From positions 1 through 6,612 of the forward strand of contig JAGVUS010000274.1 of assembly GCA_019136175.1 (NCBI GenBank): a DNA stretch of 6,612 bases, written 5' to 3'. Of this stretch, positions 1-6,190 are shown piece after piece (positions within the stretch are counted from its first letter, which is position 1; every line of letters begins with the position of its first letter). The notes beneath the pieces are model-generated. The model saw only the letters and a list, made by a program, of their open reading frames with translations, made no database searches and had not been told where the DNA came from. The stretch is from Chloroflexota bacterium. GTDB lineage: Bacteria; Chloroflexota; Anaerolineae; Anaerolineales; Anaerolineaceae. Made by a program: the position numbers and the translations under genes.

Positions 1-1
1 C

Positions 2-547
2 AACCGCCCCCAAACGGCAACGGTGCGCCCCAATGTCTTCCCAACACCACCCCTGGATGAGACCCGCCGGGCAGTTGTGGAAAGCTTTCCGGTAACCCTG
101 AACAAGGCAGCCATCCGCACCCGGGTGGTTGAGACCCAGTTTTTAGACGAAAGCAGCCAAACATCCATTGAAGACGCCAGGGTGATCGTTGCCGGGGGAC
201 GGGGCTGCCAGAAAGCTTCCAACCTGGAGGCTCTACGCCAGCTGGCTTCCCGCTTGGGCGGAGTGATGGCAGGTACCCGTCCCATTGTGGAACAGGGCTG
301 GATTCCTCACACCCTGCAGGTTGGGCAATCCGGCACCACGGTGGGACCGGAATTATATATTGCAGTTGGAATCAGCGGAGCCATTCAGCATGTGGTGGGC
401 ATGAGTTCCTCAAAAACCATCATTGCCATCAACAAGGACCCCGAAGCGCCAATCTTTAAAATAGCAGACCTGGGTATTGTGGGAGATGCTTTGGAAATCC
501 TGCCGATATTAAACTCCCTGATTGGCGAACAAGAAACCCGGCAGTGA
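2..547 (+). CDS. etfA: Electron transfer flavoprotein alpha subunit (EtfA/FixB), C-terminal part, 5' truncated by window edge
   Basis: This is the FAD-binding half of an electron transfer flavoprotein alpha subunit. EtfA pairs with EtfB in the cytoplasm and passes electrons between flavin dehydrogenases and a quinone reductase or other acceptor. The reading frame is open to the left edge (181 residues visible), so the GTG at 23 is internal and not the start. The visible residues show the family's C-terminal domain in order: the RPxxATVRPxVF-like entry, GGRG (about 65-68), the TRP/EQGW segment, QVGQSGTTVGP (about 106-116), GISGAIQH (about 123-130), NKDP (about 144-147) and ADLGIVGD (ending about 162). 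These loops surround FAD in known ETFs. The N-terminal domain, usually well over 100 residues, lies outside the window, as would any etfB partner. The stop is TGA, 18 bases from the stop of the converging gene. Identity is firm, but which dehydrogenase it serves cannot be told. Confidence 0.95.
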   Translation, partial: NRPQTATVRPNVFPTPPLDETRRAVVESFPVTLNKAAIRTRVVETQFLDESSQTSIEDARVIVAGGRGCQKASNLEALRQLASRLGGVMAGTRPIVEQGWIPHTLQVGQSGTTVGPELYIAVGISGAIQHVVGMSSSKTIIAINKDPEAPIFKIADLGIVGDALEILPILNSLIGEQETRQ

Positions 548-565
548 GGTTGCCGATTTCCCCGG

Positions 566-1270
566 TTACAGTGCAGCCTCCAGCCGTTCCAGGTATCCTT
601 CCATCCAGGTTGGATGGACACGAATAAATACCTCGCCGCCTTCAAGGAATTGCTTCCATTCTTGCAGGGTGGTTTCTGCCACATGATGAGAAACCATGGC
701 ATCCACATCCATCCCCATGGGTTGATCAAGATAAAACTGGCAGACCTTTATATGGGCTGCAACCCAGGTGTTTATTATCTGTGGGCAGGTCCGCCTGAGT
801 GATTCCACCCGGGTCTGAAGTTCCTGCACCTGCTGGTTGATGGTCTGCTGATACTCCTCCATCTGCTGCAAGACTTCCACCTGCTCGTCAGAAGATGGAT
901 GCCCGCGGTCAAAAAAATCCACCAGGCTGCCATAAGCATCTTTTAATTGGTCAATCCACTGGCGGATTTTCTCCAGTTTCTGGGCTTCAGAACGGCAGTA
1001 TTGGGCACCCTCCTCCGGTGTCATCCGGACAAGCTGTTCTTCATCTTCACTGCCATTGACATGATATTCATAAGAAACATCATACCTGTACAGTGTTCCG
1101 CAGAGCGGACAGCAGCGAACATGATGTTCCTGTAAATTCTCTTCCATGCCGTTGTCAACCATGATCAACTGCCCGGCAGCATCCGGCAGGGGATGATCAT
1201 ACTGGGGCGCATCATATTTATAAAACGAAGTCTCCACATCCTTCAACTGGCTGCAGATGGGACAATTCAT
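566..1270 (-). CDS. Uncharacterised protein with two CxxC pairs (zinc-ribbon-like) and a helical, glutamine-rich middle
   Basis: I do not recognise a named function for this 234-residue protein. C3-x2-C6 (CPIC) at the very start and C54-x2-C57 (CPLC) form two CxxC knuckles, which together could hold one zinc ion in a split zinc ribbon. An acidic stretch follows (about 73-90). Residues about 93-165 are rich in Gln, Glu, Leu and Lys and look like long amphipathic helices, possibly a coiled coil. The C-terminal third is mixed. There is no signal peptide or membrane segment, so it is probably cytoplasmic. The start is well fixed: the first cysteine pair is at residue 3 and an in-frame TGA lies 12 bases upstream of the ATG. 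The Shine-Dalgarno is weak. The ATG overlaps by ATGA with the stop of a doubtful upstream frame. A possible promoter lies at 1336-1365. The gene converges tightly on etfA. It is likely a real gene of unknown role; metal binding is an inference. Confidence 0.82.
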   Translation of the reverse strand: MNCPICSQLKDVETSFYKYDAPQYDHPLPDAAGQLIMVDNGMEENLQEHHVRCCPLCGTLYRYDVSYEYHVNGSEDEEQLVRMTPEEGAQYCRSEAQKLEKIRQWIDQLKDAYGSLVDFFDRGHPSSDEQVEVLQQMEEYQQTINQQVQELQTRVESLRRTCPQIINTWVAAHIKVCQFYLDQPMGMDVDAMVSHHVAETTLQEWKQFLEGGEVFIRVHPTWMEGYLERLEAAL

Positions 1271-1756
1271 CCTGGGTATCCATCAAATCGGGATTTGATC
1301 CGAATGCGGTCCATCATTTTCATTACCTTTGGACAATTATATCTTTGGATCAAGAGAATTGGCAGGTTGAAAAACAATGCATACAAAACCATGGGACAAC
1401 CAATCCGGGATGAATTCCAAAGCCAGAATAGGTCTGCAGGAAGGATGGCTGCCCAATTGTAAAATTTTGCCCGGCAGTTCCCCCACATCCATGTTTCCGG
1501 ATAATCCAAATAATGGTTTTCAATGCAGATCAATAAATCATCTTAATGTTTACCATTCCTGCATTACAGGGGATTCAATATAAACGAGAACGAATGATAA
1601 GGAGACATGGTTGCGCCAGCCCTTGTAAGGTTTGTGATTGTGAAATTCTATGGGAGTCGCGTATCCTCGGAAAAAGCAAAGTCTCAATCAACCAGACTGC
1701 AGATGAAAATGCAGTTCATGGTTGTGGCTCATTCTTCCTGAATACTGGCAAAAAAA
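1271..1756. other. 486-base stretch with no convincing gene
   Basis: Nothing here can be named as a gene with confidence. On the minus strand a 51-codon frame (ATG at 1492 to TAA at 1337) reads like protein, beginning MDVGELPGKILQLGSH, but has only a poor ribosome site. An 88-codon minus frame (1533-1267) has an odd composition rich in Trp, Cys and Tyr, yet its stop overlaps the next gene's start as ATGA. On the plus strand a 44-codon frame (ATG at 1607) has AGGAG only two bases before the ATG, too close for normal use. A short inverted repeat (ACTGCA at 1696-1701, TGCAGT at 1710-1715) has no T-run beside it. The stretch may hold a decayed gene, leader sequence for the CxxC gene, or an unrecognised small gene. 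Confidence 0.5.
1336..1365 (-). promoter_or_regulatory. Possible sigma70-type promoter for the CxxC protein gene
   Basis: On the minus strand there is a perfect -10 TATAAT (1341-1336) with CTGCCA (1365-1360; four of six matches to TTGACA) 18 bases upstream. Transcription would begin near 1329, giving a leader of about 60 bases before the ATG at 1270. The fit is by eye only, and the AT-rich stretch makes chance matches easy. Confidence 0.35.
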
Positions 1757-1858
1757 TTACTGGACCAATCCACTTCGAATGGCAGCAAAGATCAGGGCAA
1801 GAATCACACTGATCGCTCCAATAAAAATGGTGAAAGCCAAAGACAATTTTCGTCTCAT
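1757..1858 (-). CDS. 33-residue single-pass membrane protein downstream of the flavocytochrome
   Basis: This small gene encodes MRRK followed by a continuous hydrophobic helix (about residues 6-27, rich in Ile, Leu, Ala and Phe) and a short polar tail ending LVQ. The positive N-terminus predicts N-in, C-out insertion in the cytoplasmic membrane. A strong Shine-Dalgarno, GGGAGG (1871-1866), sits seven bases before the ATG and overlaps the TAG stop of the reductase gene, so the two are almost certainly translated together. There are only 12 bases between the reductase stop and this ATG. The stop TAA runs straight into seven T residues, but no clear hairpin precedes them. I know of no named family for it. 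A small subunit or stabiliser of the neighbouring heme/FAD reductase is the natural guess from context. It could also be a free small membrane protein, or a leader peptide. Confidence 0.75.
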   Translation of the reverse strand: MRRKLSLAFTIFIGAISVILALIFAAIRSGLVQ

Positions 1859-1865
1859 CGTTCAG

Positions 1866-1871
1866 CCTCCC
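1866..1871 (-). promoter_or_regulatory. Strong Shine-Dalgarno of the 33-residue gene, overlapping the reductase stop
   Basis: GGGAGG on the minus strand begins with the last G of the reductase TAG stop codon and ends seven bases before the small gene's ATG. This spacing is ideal, and it is the main reason to accept such a short reading frame. It also implies translational coupling. Confidence 0.8.
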
Positions 1872-3202
1872 TAAACAAGATCAAAACGCTCCGAATGATA
1901 GTCACCTGGCCAGAATTTCATCGAACCTAAAATTCCATCCACCGCATTCATCATGGGTATGGGACCACAGATAAAGATTTCCAGATCATTTTTCTGAATG
2001 CCGGATGGGAGCAAGCCCTCCAGAAGGTCTCGATTGATATATCCTGTTTTGCCATTCCAGCCATGGGGAGGTTGTTCAAGAACATGGACAACGTTAAGGT
2101 TCAGTGTCCTTTTTAAGGATTCCAGTTCCTCCCGAAATGTGATGCTTTCCCAATCACGGTTTGCATAGATCAATGTGAGTGGTCTGGAATCTTGTCTATC
2201 TGACAATGCCCTGAGCATGCTCATCATGGGAGTAATTCCAACACCACCAGCAATAAACATAAAAGCTTTGGCGTGGGCATGGTTGTCTATGGAAAACGAA
2301 CCATATGGTCCGTCCACATAGACCCGCTCTCCCACTGAAATATCCTTGATTGTTTTTGTGAAATCTCCCAGTGCTTTAATTGTAAAAGAAATTGTTTCTG
2401 TATTTTCCGAACTGGATGAAAATGAAAACGGATGTTCTTTCTCTGAAAACGGTGAGGAACGAACATTTATCCATGCAAACTGACCGGGATGGAAACGTAA
2501 ACCTTGATGACCATCAGGTTTTAACGTAATCGTCCAGGCATTACCTCGTTCTTCCTGAACATCCACGACAATATACGGTCGCTTCATAATCCATAATGGT
2601 TTAAGCAGCCGGGTGTACAGTAGTAAACCGATCCAGAAAACGGCATAAACAAGCCACAGGATCTTTTTCCAGGGAGTATTCAGGTAATATCCAACCAATT
2701 CTATATGGATCAATGCCATTCCAACTGCCAGGATTGCAAAAATGCCATGCCAGATTCTCCAGGTGTAATAATCAAGTTTTAAGGTTTTTCGCCAAATGGA
2801 GAAACCGATCAATCCAAGCAACGCCAAGACAGATACAACAGCAGCCCTGGCGCGCCAGGGAGCGGTAAAGATATTAAGAAGTGAAACTGTTGAGGGCGAG
2901 AACACAAACAATAAAATGGGATGGGAGATAATTAACAAAAATGCCACAATGGAAATCTGGCGATGAAAGAGATAAACCACATCGCTGCCATATGGGGATT
3001 TCAACCACTGGAATCTGGCAGTTAATACAAACTGCAATGCCATCATGGACAATCCCACAAATCCAAAGCTGACAGAGAGCTCCCGCCAGAATTCCCTCTG
3101 ACCTGGTGCAGGACTGACCAACATGACAAACAGCGGTGCCACTGTTAGAAATAAATACAAAACCCCCCAGCCAATTCCTTTAATTAACGAGCGTTTTTTC
3201 AT
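1871..3202 (-). CDS. Ferric-reductase/NOX-like membrane flavocytochrome (heme b, FAD, NAD(P)H)
   Basis: This 443-residue protein would carry electrons from cytoplasmic NAD(P)H through FAD and two b hemes to an acceptor on the outer face of the membrane. The N-terminal half has about six membrane helices (roughly 10-30, 43-62, 74-102, 117-136, 150-171, 181-197). Two helices carry His pairs spaced as H-x13-H: H80/H94 and H152/H166, the expected bis-heme ligands of the ferric reductase domain. The FNR-like half follows, with HPGQF (238-242), HPFSFSS (257-263, FAD site), GPYG (298-301), GGVGITP (319-325, NAD(P)H site) and CGPIPMM (412-418). There is no 2Fe-2S domain. The ATG at 3202 is chosen because AGGAG lies eight bases upstream; a GTG at 3226 would add eight residues but lacks a ribosome site. 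Whether it reduces ferric iron, oxygen (as in bacterial NOX homologues) or another acceptor cannot be decided. Confidence 0.9.
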   Translation of the reverse strand: MKKRSLIKGIGWGVLYLFLTVAPLFVMLVSPAPGQREFWRELSVSFGFVGLSMMALQFVLTARFQWLKSPYGSDVVYLFHRQISIVAFLLIISHPILLFVFSPSTVSLLNIFTAPWRARAAVVSVLALLGLIGFSIWRKTLKLDYYTWRIWHGIFAILAVGMALIHIELVGYYLNTPWKKILWLVYAVFWIGLLLYTRLLKPLWIMKRPYIVVDVQEERGNAWTITLKPDGHQGLRFHPGQFAWINVRSSPFSEKEHPFSFSSSSENTETISFTIKALGDFTKTIKDISVGERVYVDGPYGSFSIDNHAHAKAFMFIAGGVGITPMMSMLRALSDRQDSRPLTLIYANRDWESITFREELESLKRTLNLNVVHVLEQPPHGWNGKTGYINRDLLEGLLPSGIQKNDLEIFICGPIPMMNAVDGILGSMKFWPGDYHSERFDLV

Positions 3203-3301
3203 CCTGCTTTCTCCTCCATCCTCCACCCCGGTTCTTCCAATCGGTTCATTCCCGAGAAATTAATCATACACAGCCCACTTTTATTAGTTTTAGAGACTAT
3301 T

Positions 3302-3316
3302 TTATAATGATATTAA
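3302..3316. promoter_or_regulatory. Imperfect Fur-box-like palindrome over the -10 region
   Basis: TTATAATGATATTAA reads as a 7-1-7 palindrome around the central G. By eye it matches 10 of the 14 arm positions of the TGATAAT-n-ATTATCA Fur consensus. It covers the predicted -10 of the reductase promoter, where a bound repressor would block transcription. Iron control of a ferric-reductase-like gene would make sense, but AT-rich DNA readily gives such matches, so this is a hypothesis. Confidence 0.3.
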
Positions 3317-3338
3317 TGGCTGGGGGGAATATGGTCAA
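3310..3338 (-). promoter_or_regulatory. Sigma70-type promoter of the flavocytochrome gene
   Basis: On the minus strand TTGACC (3338-3333) is followed after exactly 17 bases by TAATAT (3315-3310). This is a good -35, ideal spacing and a fair -10. Transcription would start near 3303, about 100 bases before the ATG. It lies in the 220-base gap after the kinase gene, which otherwise holds no clear hairpin terminator. The reductase and its small partner therefore probably form their own transcript. Confidence 0.6.
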
Positions 3339-3422
3339 GCACTTGTAACAGGATGGACAAGCCAATGTACCTGGAATGCACACTATAATGTTGTTTTTTA
3401 TACAGATCGGAATTCACTGATT

Positions 3423-4805
3423 TTATGAAGAAGGAAACCTGATGACGATGGTAGTCCCCTGATCCCTTCCTGCCGATTCCGCCAGGATTGTTCCACCCTG
3501 CGCTGTAACAAGGGCTTTACAGATCGCCAGCCCCAATCCCATTTTGCCCGAGTTTGCCCCGCGGGCTTTATCCGCCCGGAAAAACCGGTCGAACACATAG
3601 GGTAAATCCTCCGGTTCAATTCCAGAGCCGCCATCAATAACTTTAAGCTCAACCTGCTCCGCAATCTGAACAGCAAGCGTGATCCGCCCACCGCCTGGTG
3701 TGTACCGCAGGGCATTTTCCACCAGGTTCTTCAACACCTGCATCATCCGCCCTTCATCCACCTGGATGGCAGGAACTGCTTCCGGAATATCCAATACCAG
3801 TTCCACACCCTGCCGGGCACAGATGGGTTGGTAAGCCTGATAAATTCGTTCCATCAATATCCCGGGGTGAACAGGATGAATCTGGATGTCCAATCCACCT
3901 GCTTCTGCCTGGGTAAGTGTCGTCAGATCCCCCACCAACCGCCGCAGGTGTTCAATTTCCGTCTTAATGATGTCAATCCGTTGTGGACTGAGTGTCACTT
4001 CACCATCTTCCAGTAATTCCATGTACCCGGAGATAATTTGGAGTGGTGTACTCAGGTCGTGTGTTATATCCGCAGTCATTCGCTTGCGCTTCTGATCCGC
4101 CTCAGCCAGATCAGTGCTCATCTGGTTAAACGTGGATGTTAACAATCCAAGCTCATCCTTCGAAGTCACTGGCACCTGCTGCTGCAGGTCTCCGTGTGCC
4201 AGCGACTGGGCTGCTGCCGTCAAACGCCGAATTGGTTTTAACATTCCACCAGCCAGCAAAAATCCCATTGCGACTGCCACCAGCACACCTGCCAGGGCAG
4301 CCATGGCAATTGCCCTGGTTGTCCGTTGCAGGAAAAGCTGTTCTTCCTTGCTTAGATTAAATTGGAATTTTTTGTCCGGCAAAATCCAGGCAACCGTTTC
4401 ACCATCCACCTCCACCGGGATTGCATCCTTGATCATTTCCTCAGGCATTACCACGCCAAGCTCAAAGCCAAACATTGGAATCAGGGTACGGTATTCTGTA
4501 TCCACCAGCCCATGAATCCCGCGGATATCCCGCATGACCGGTGGAACTTCATAACCACCCGGTGGTGGAGGATTCTGGATTTGCATGTTGTTCTGAATAT
4601 ATGCATCAAAAAAACCATCCAGCGTTTTGTTGGTGGTGTAATAGGACTGGACCGCCTCCTTCAGTTGGGCAGTTTCCTGCTCTGCCACCATGTTCATCAG
4701 GGATTGACCCGAAGTCAGCCGGATGAAAACCGAGACTACCAGCACGGTAATCAACGCCACCGCAAGGTAGGATAGGATCAGCTTGGCTTTCAGGGAATGT
4801 TTCAT
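3423..4805 (-). CDS. Membrane sensor histidine kinase (HAMP, HisKA, HATPase_c)
   Basis: This 460-residue kinase senses a signal outside the membrane, phosphorylates itself on a histidine and passes the phosphate to the response regulator encoded just upstream. A first membrane helix spans about 10-30, and an extracytoplasmic sensor region of about 130 residues contains an NPPPPGG turn near 78-84. A second helix spans about 165-187, followed by a HAMP linker (about 187-240). The H-box is ITHDLSTPL with H249. The N-box is NLVENALRYT (360-369, N364), the G1 box DGGSGI (391-396), the F-box VFDRFF (404-409) and the G2 box GLGLAI (423-428). All catalytic boxes are present, so it should be active. 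Its ATG overlaps the regulator stop as ATGA, with GGAG nine bases upstream. The layout resembles BaeS-, PhoR- or WalK-like kinases, but the sensor domain does not reveal the signal. Confidence 0.93.
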   Translation of the reverse strand: MKHSLKAKLILSYLAVALITVLVVSVFIRLTSGQSLMNMVAEQETAQLKEAVQSYYTTNKTLDGFFDAYIQNNMQIQNPPPPGGYEVPPVMRDIRGIHGLVDTEYRTLIPMFGFELGVVMPEEMIKDAIPVEVDGETVAWILPDKKFQFNLSKEEQLFLQRTTRAIAMAALAGVLVAVAMGFLLAGGMLKPIRRLTAAAQSLAHGDLQQQVPVTSKDELGLLTSTFNQMSTDLAEADQKRKRMTADITHDLSTPLQIISGYMELLEDGEVTLSPQRIDIIKTEIEHLRRLVGDLTTLTQAEAGGLDIQIHPVHPGILMERIYQAYQPICARQGVELVLDIPEAVPAIQVDEGRMMQVLKNLVENALRYTPGGGRITLAVQIAEQVELKVIDGGSGIEPEDLPYVFDRFFRADKARGANSGKMGLGLAICKALVTAQGGTILAESAGRDQGTTIVIRFPSS

Positions 4806-5491
4806 GCAGCCAACTCCAGGAAGCGGTATCCCACGCCAAATACTGTTTCAATGTAACGGGGTTGGTTAGAATCATCACCGAGCTTCAGACGCAGGTTGCG
4901 GATATGAATTTTTAATGTCGCCTCGGAACCGCTGTAACCACTTTCCATCAGACGCATGCATAATCCCGCCCGGCGCACCACTTGCCCGGGTGACTGCATC
5001 AACATCTCCAGTACAAAAAATTCCAAGGGGGTCAGCTCAATCACCTGGTTATTCTGGCGAACCTCGTGTTTTTTGGAGTCCAGCGTGATATCCCCAACTG
5101 TCAGGATCTGTTCCTGGCTTTCCCGAAAAGCTGCTCTTCTCAAAACTGCGCGAATCCGCACCAGCAGTTCCCGCAGGCGAAAGGGCTTGGTGATGTAATC
5201 ATCGGCTCCCAAATCAAAGCCATGAATAATGTCGGCTTCCTGCTGCCTGGCAGTGATCATAATGACCGGGATGCTGGATTCCCGCCTCAGGTGACTGATA
5301 AATTGGTATCCATCCATGTTCGGCATCATGATGTCCAGCAGCACCAAGTCGGGAGAATGCGTCTGGACCATTTCCAGGGCTTCCCGCCCATCAGAGGCGG
5401 TGATCACATCATAATCCTGGCTGCTCAGAAAATCGCTCAGCAACACCTGAACATTTCTTGTATCGTCCACCACCAGGATTTTGCGGCTCAT
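4802..5491 (-). CDS. OmpR/PhoB-family response regulator
   Basis: This 229-residue DNA-binding regulator is the partner of the kinase that follows it with a 4-base overlap. The receiver domain (about 1-118) has the acidic pair D9/D10, the phosphate-accepting D53 in LLDIMMPNMDG, T80 and K102. A winged-helix domain (about 128-226) follows, with the typical LTPLEFFVLEML segment, the helix around 190-204 and YIETVFGVGYRF near the end. The ATG at 5491 is chosen because MSRKILVVDD is the standard receiver start. An ATG at 5530 or a GTG at 5539 would add 13 or 16 residues with no known counterpart. The chosen ATG has no good Shine-Dalgarno; instead a TATAAT lies seven bases upstream, which could produce a leaderless message. 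Target genes are not evident. VTC and DUF4956 upstream in the same operon are the natural candidates. Confidence 0.93.
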   Translation of the reverse strand: MSRKILVVDDTRNVQVLLSDFLSSQDYDVITASDGREALEMVQTHSPDLVLLDIMMPNMDGYQFISHLRRESSIPVIMITARQQEADIIHGFDLGADDYITKPFRLRELLVRIRAVLRRAAFRESQEQILTVGDITLDSKKHEVRQNNQVIELTPLEFFVLEMLMQSPGQVVRRAGLCMRLMESGYSGSEATLKIHIRNLRLKLGDDSNQPRYIETVFGVGYRFLELAA

Positions 5492-5497
5492 GGTGTT

Positions 5498-5527
5498 ATT
5501 ATATCCAATCCGATCACCAACCTGATC
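5498..5527 (-). promoter_or_regulatory. Possible internal promoter and inverted repeat in front of the response regulator
   Basis: On the minus strand GATCAGGTTGGTGATC (5527-5512) is an inverted repeat with 5-base arms around a 6-base centre. Eight bases after it comes TATAAT (5503-5498). No good -35 is present; the repeat occupies that place, as an activator site would. Start of transcription would fall at or beside the regulator ATG. Evidence is positional only. Confidence 0.3.
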
Positions 5528-5548
5528 CATGCGCACCACCCGACCGGC

Positions 5549-6190
5549 TTAGTCGCCGTCATCCTTGCCCACAACGATCACTTCGGGATCCGGGTTGTAC
5601 AACCAGTGCTCCTGGGTGGGGTCATCATAGTAGATGACAATGGATGCCGTGTCCCGCAGGAAGTCCACTTTCCCAATGGAAATCCGCTTGATCTGCAACC
5701 CAGTGCGGGTCTCCAAGTCTTCCAGCAATTCCGCCCGCCGGTCTGGATGAATGAGTTCAATTCTCTCATAAGTTATCCGCTTGGTGGCTTCATAATGAAA
5801 ACCCCATTCCTTCTCCAGCACCCAGAGGATGACAAGGATGATGCCATTGGCTGCCACGAGCTGCCACCAGACCTCGCTGTTGGATCCGGCGGAGTTCATG
5901 ACCGGCAGGGCTGCAATGATGAACAGGTAAGTCATTTCCCGAATTGGGATCGGATCCGTCCGGTATCGCAAGATGGAAAAAATGGCAAACAACCCAAATC
6001 CAACCCCAATTCCAATTTCAATACTGTTCATAAAACTTAACACAAAGTAAATCAGGGTGTTGAATGCCAGGAAGGTAAAGATGTAGCGCTTATTATGGGT
6101 TGAGGGGTAATAGATAAACCTGACAACCAGAAAAGCAACCAGGAAATTGAATGCAAAACTCAGCAGGAACGAACCCATATCACCCAACAT
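5549..6190 (-). CDS. DUF4956 family membrane protein
   Basis: This 213-residue protein has about five hydrophobic segments in its N-terminal half (roughly 7-26, 35-54, 57-74, 86-100, 108-125), followed by a soluble C-terminal region (about 130-213). Family-type stretches are GIGVGFGLFAIFSILRYRT (60-78), DPIPIREMTYLF (79-90), and in the soluble part the TRTGLQIKRISIG and VDFLRDTASIVIYY segments, which look like a ferredoxin-like alpha/beta fold. No enzymatic motif is visible and the family's role is unknown. DUF4956 genes are known to sit beside VTC-domain genes, as here, where it overlaps the VTC gene by 11 bases. The ATG at 6190 is supported by GGAGG five bases upstream. It probably forms a membrane anchor or channel for the neighbouring polymerase-like protein (inference). 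The C-terminus is very acidic (GKDDGD). Confidence 0.88.
   Translation of the reverse strand: MLGDMGSFLLSFAFNFLVAFLVVRFIYYPSTHNKRYIFTFLAFNTLIYFVLSFMNSIEIGIGVGFGLFAIFSILRYRTDPIPIREMTYLFIIAALPVMNSAGSNSEVWWQLVAANGIILVILWVLEKEWGFHYEATKRITYERIELIHPDRRAELLEDLETRTGLQIKRISIGKVDFLRDTASIVIYYDDPTQEHWLYNPDPEVIVVGKDDGD

Noticed and set aside
539..555. Short hairpin CGGCA-N7-TGCCG at the end of etfA
   Set aside because: It has a stem of only five pairs, contains the etfA stop in its loop and is not followed by a T-run on either strand, so it is not a convincing terminator.
385..729. Minus-strand 114-codon frame across the etfA end and the CxxC gene
   Set aside because: It overlaps two better supported genes on both strands and has no recognisable motif or ribosome site.
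1607..1741. Plus-strand 44-codon frame with AGGAG upstream
   Set aside because: The purine-rich site is only two bases from the ATG, the peptide shows no family feature and all nearby genes run on the other strand.
1750..1757. T-run after the 33-residue gene as a terminator
   Set aside because: Seven T residues follow the stop on the minus strand, but the nearest inverted repeat (CCATTCGAAGTGG) is weak and lies about 13 bases away, so a rho-independent terminator is not supported.
3303..3308. Plus-strand TATAAT in the gap between kinase and reductase
   Set aside because: There is no matching -35 at the right distance and no gene downstream on the plus strand.
4114..4515. Plus-strand 133-codon frame opposite the kinase sensor and HAMP region
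   Set aside because: The Ser- and Pro-rich composition is typical of the reverse reading of a gene. The kinase on the other strand has every catalytic box.
5066..6040. Long plus-strand open frame (324 codons) opposite the response regulator and DUF4956 genes
   Set aside because: It is antisense to two firmly identified genes, and its composition is rich in His, Gln and Asn without any family-like motif. It is a shadow frame.
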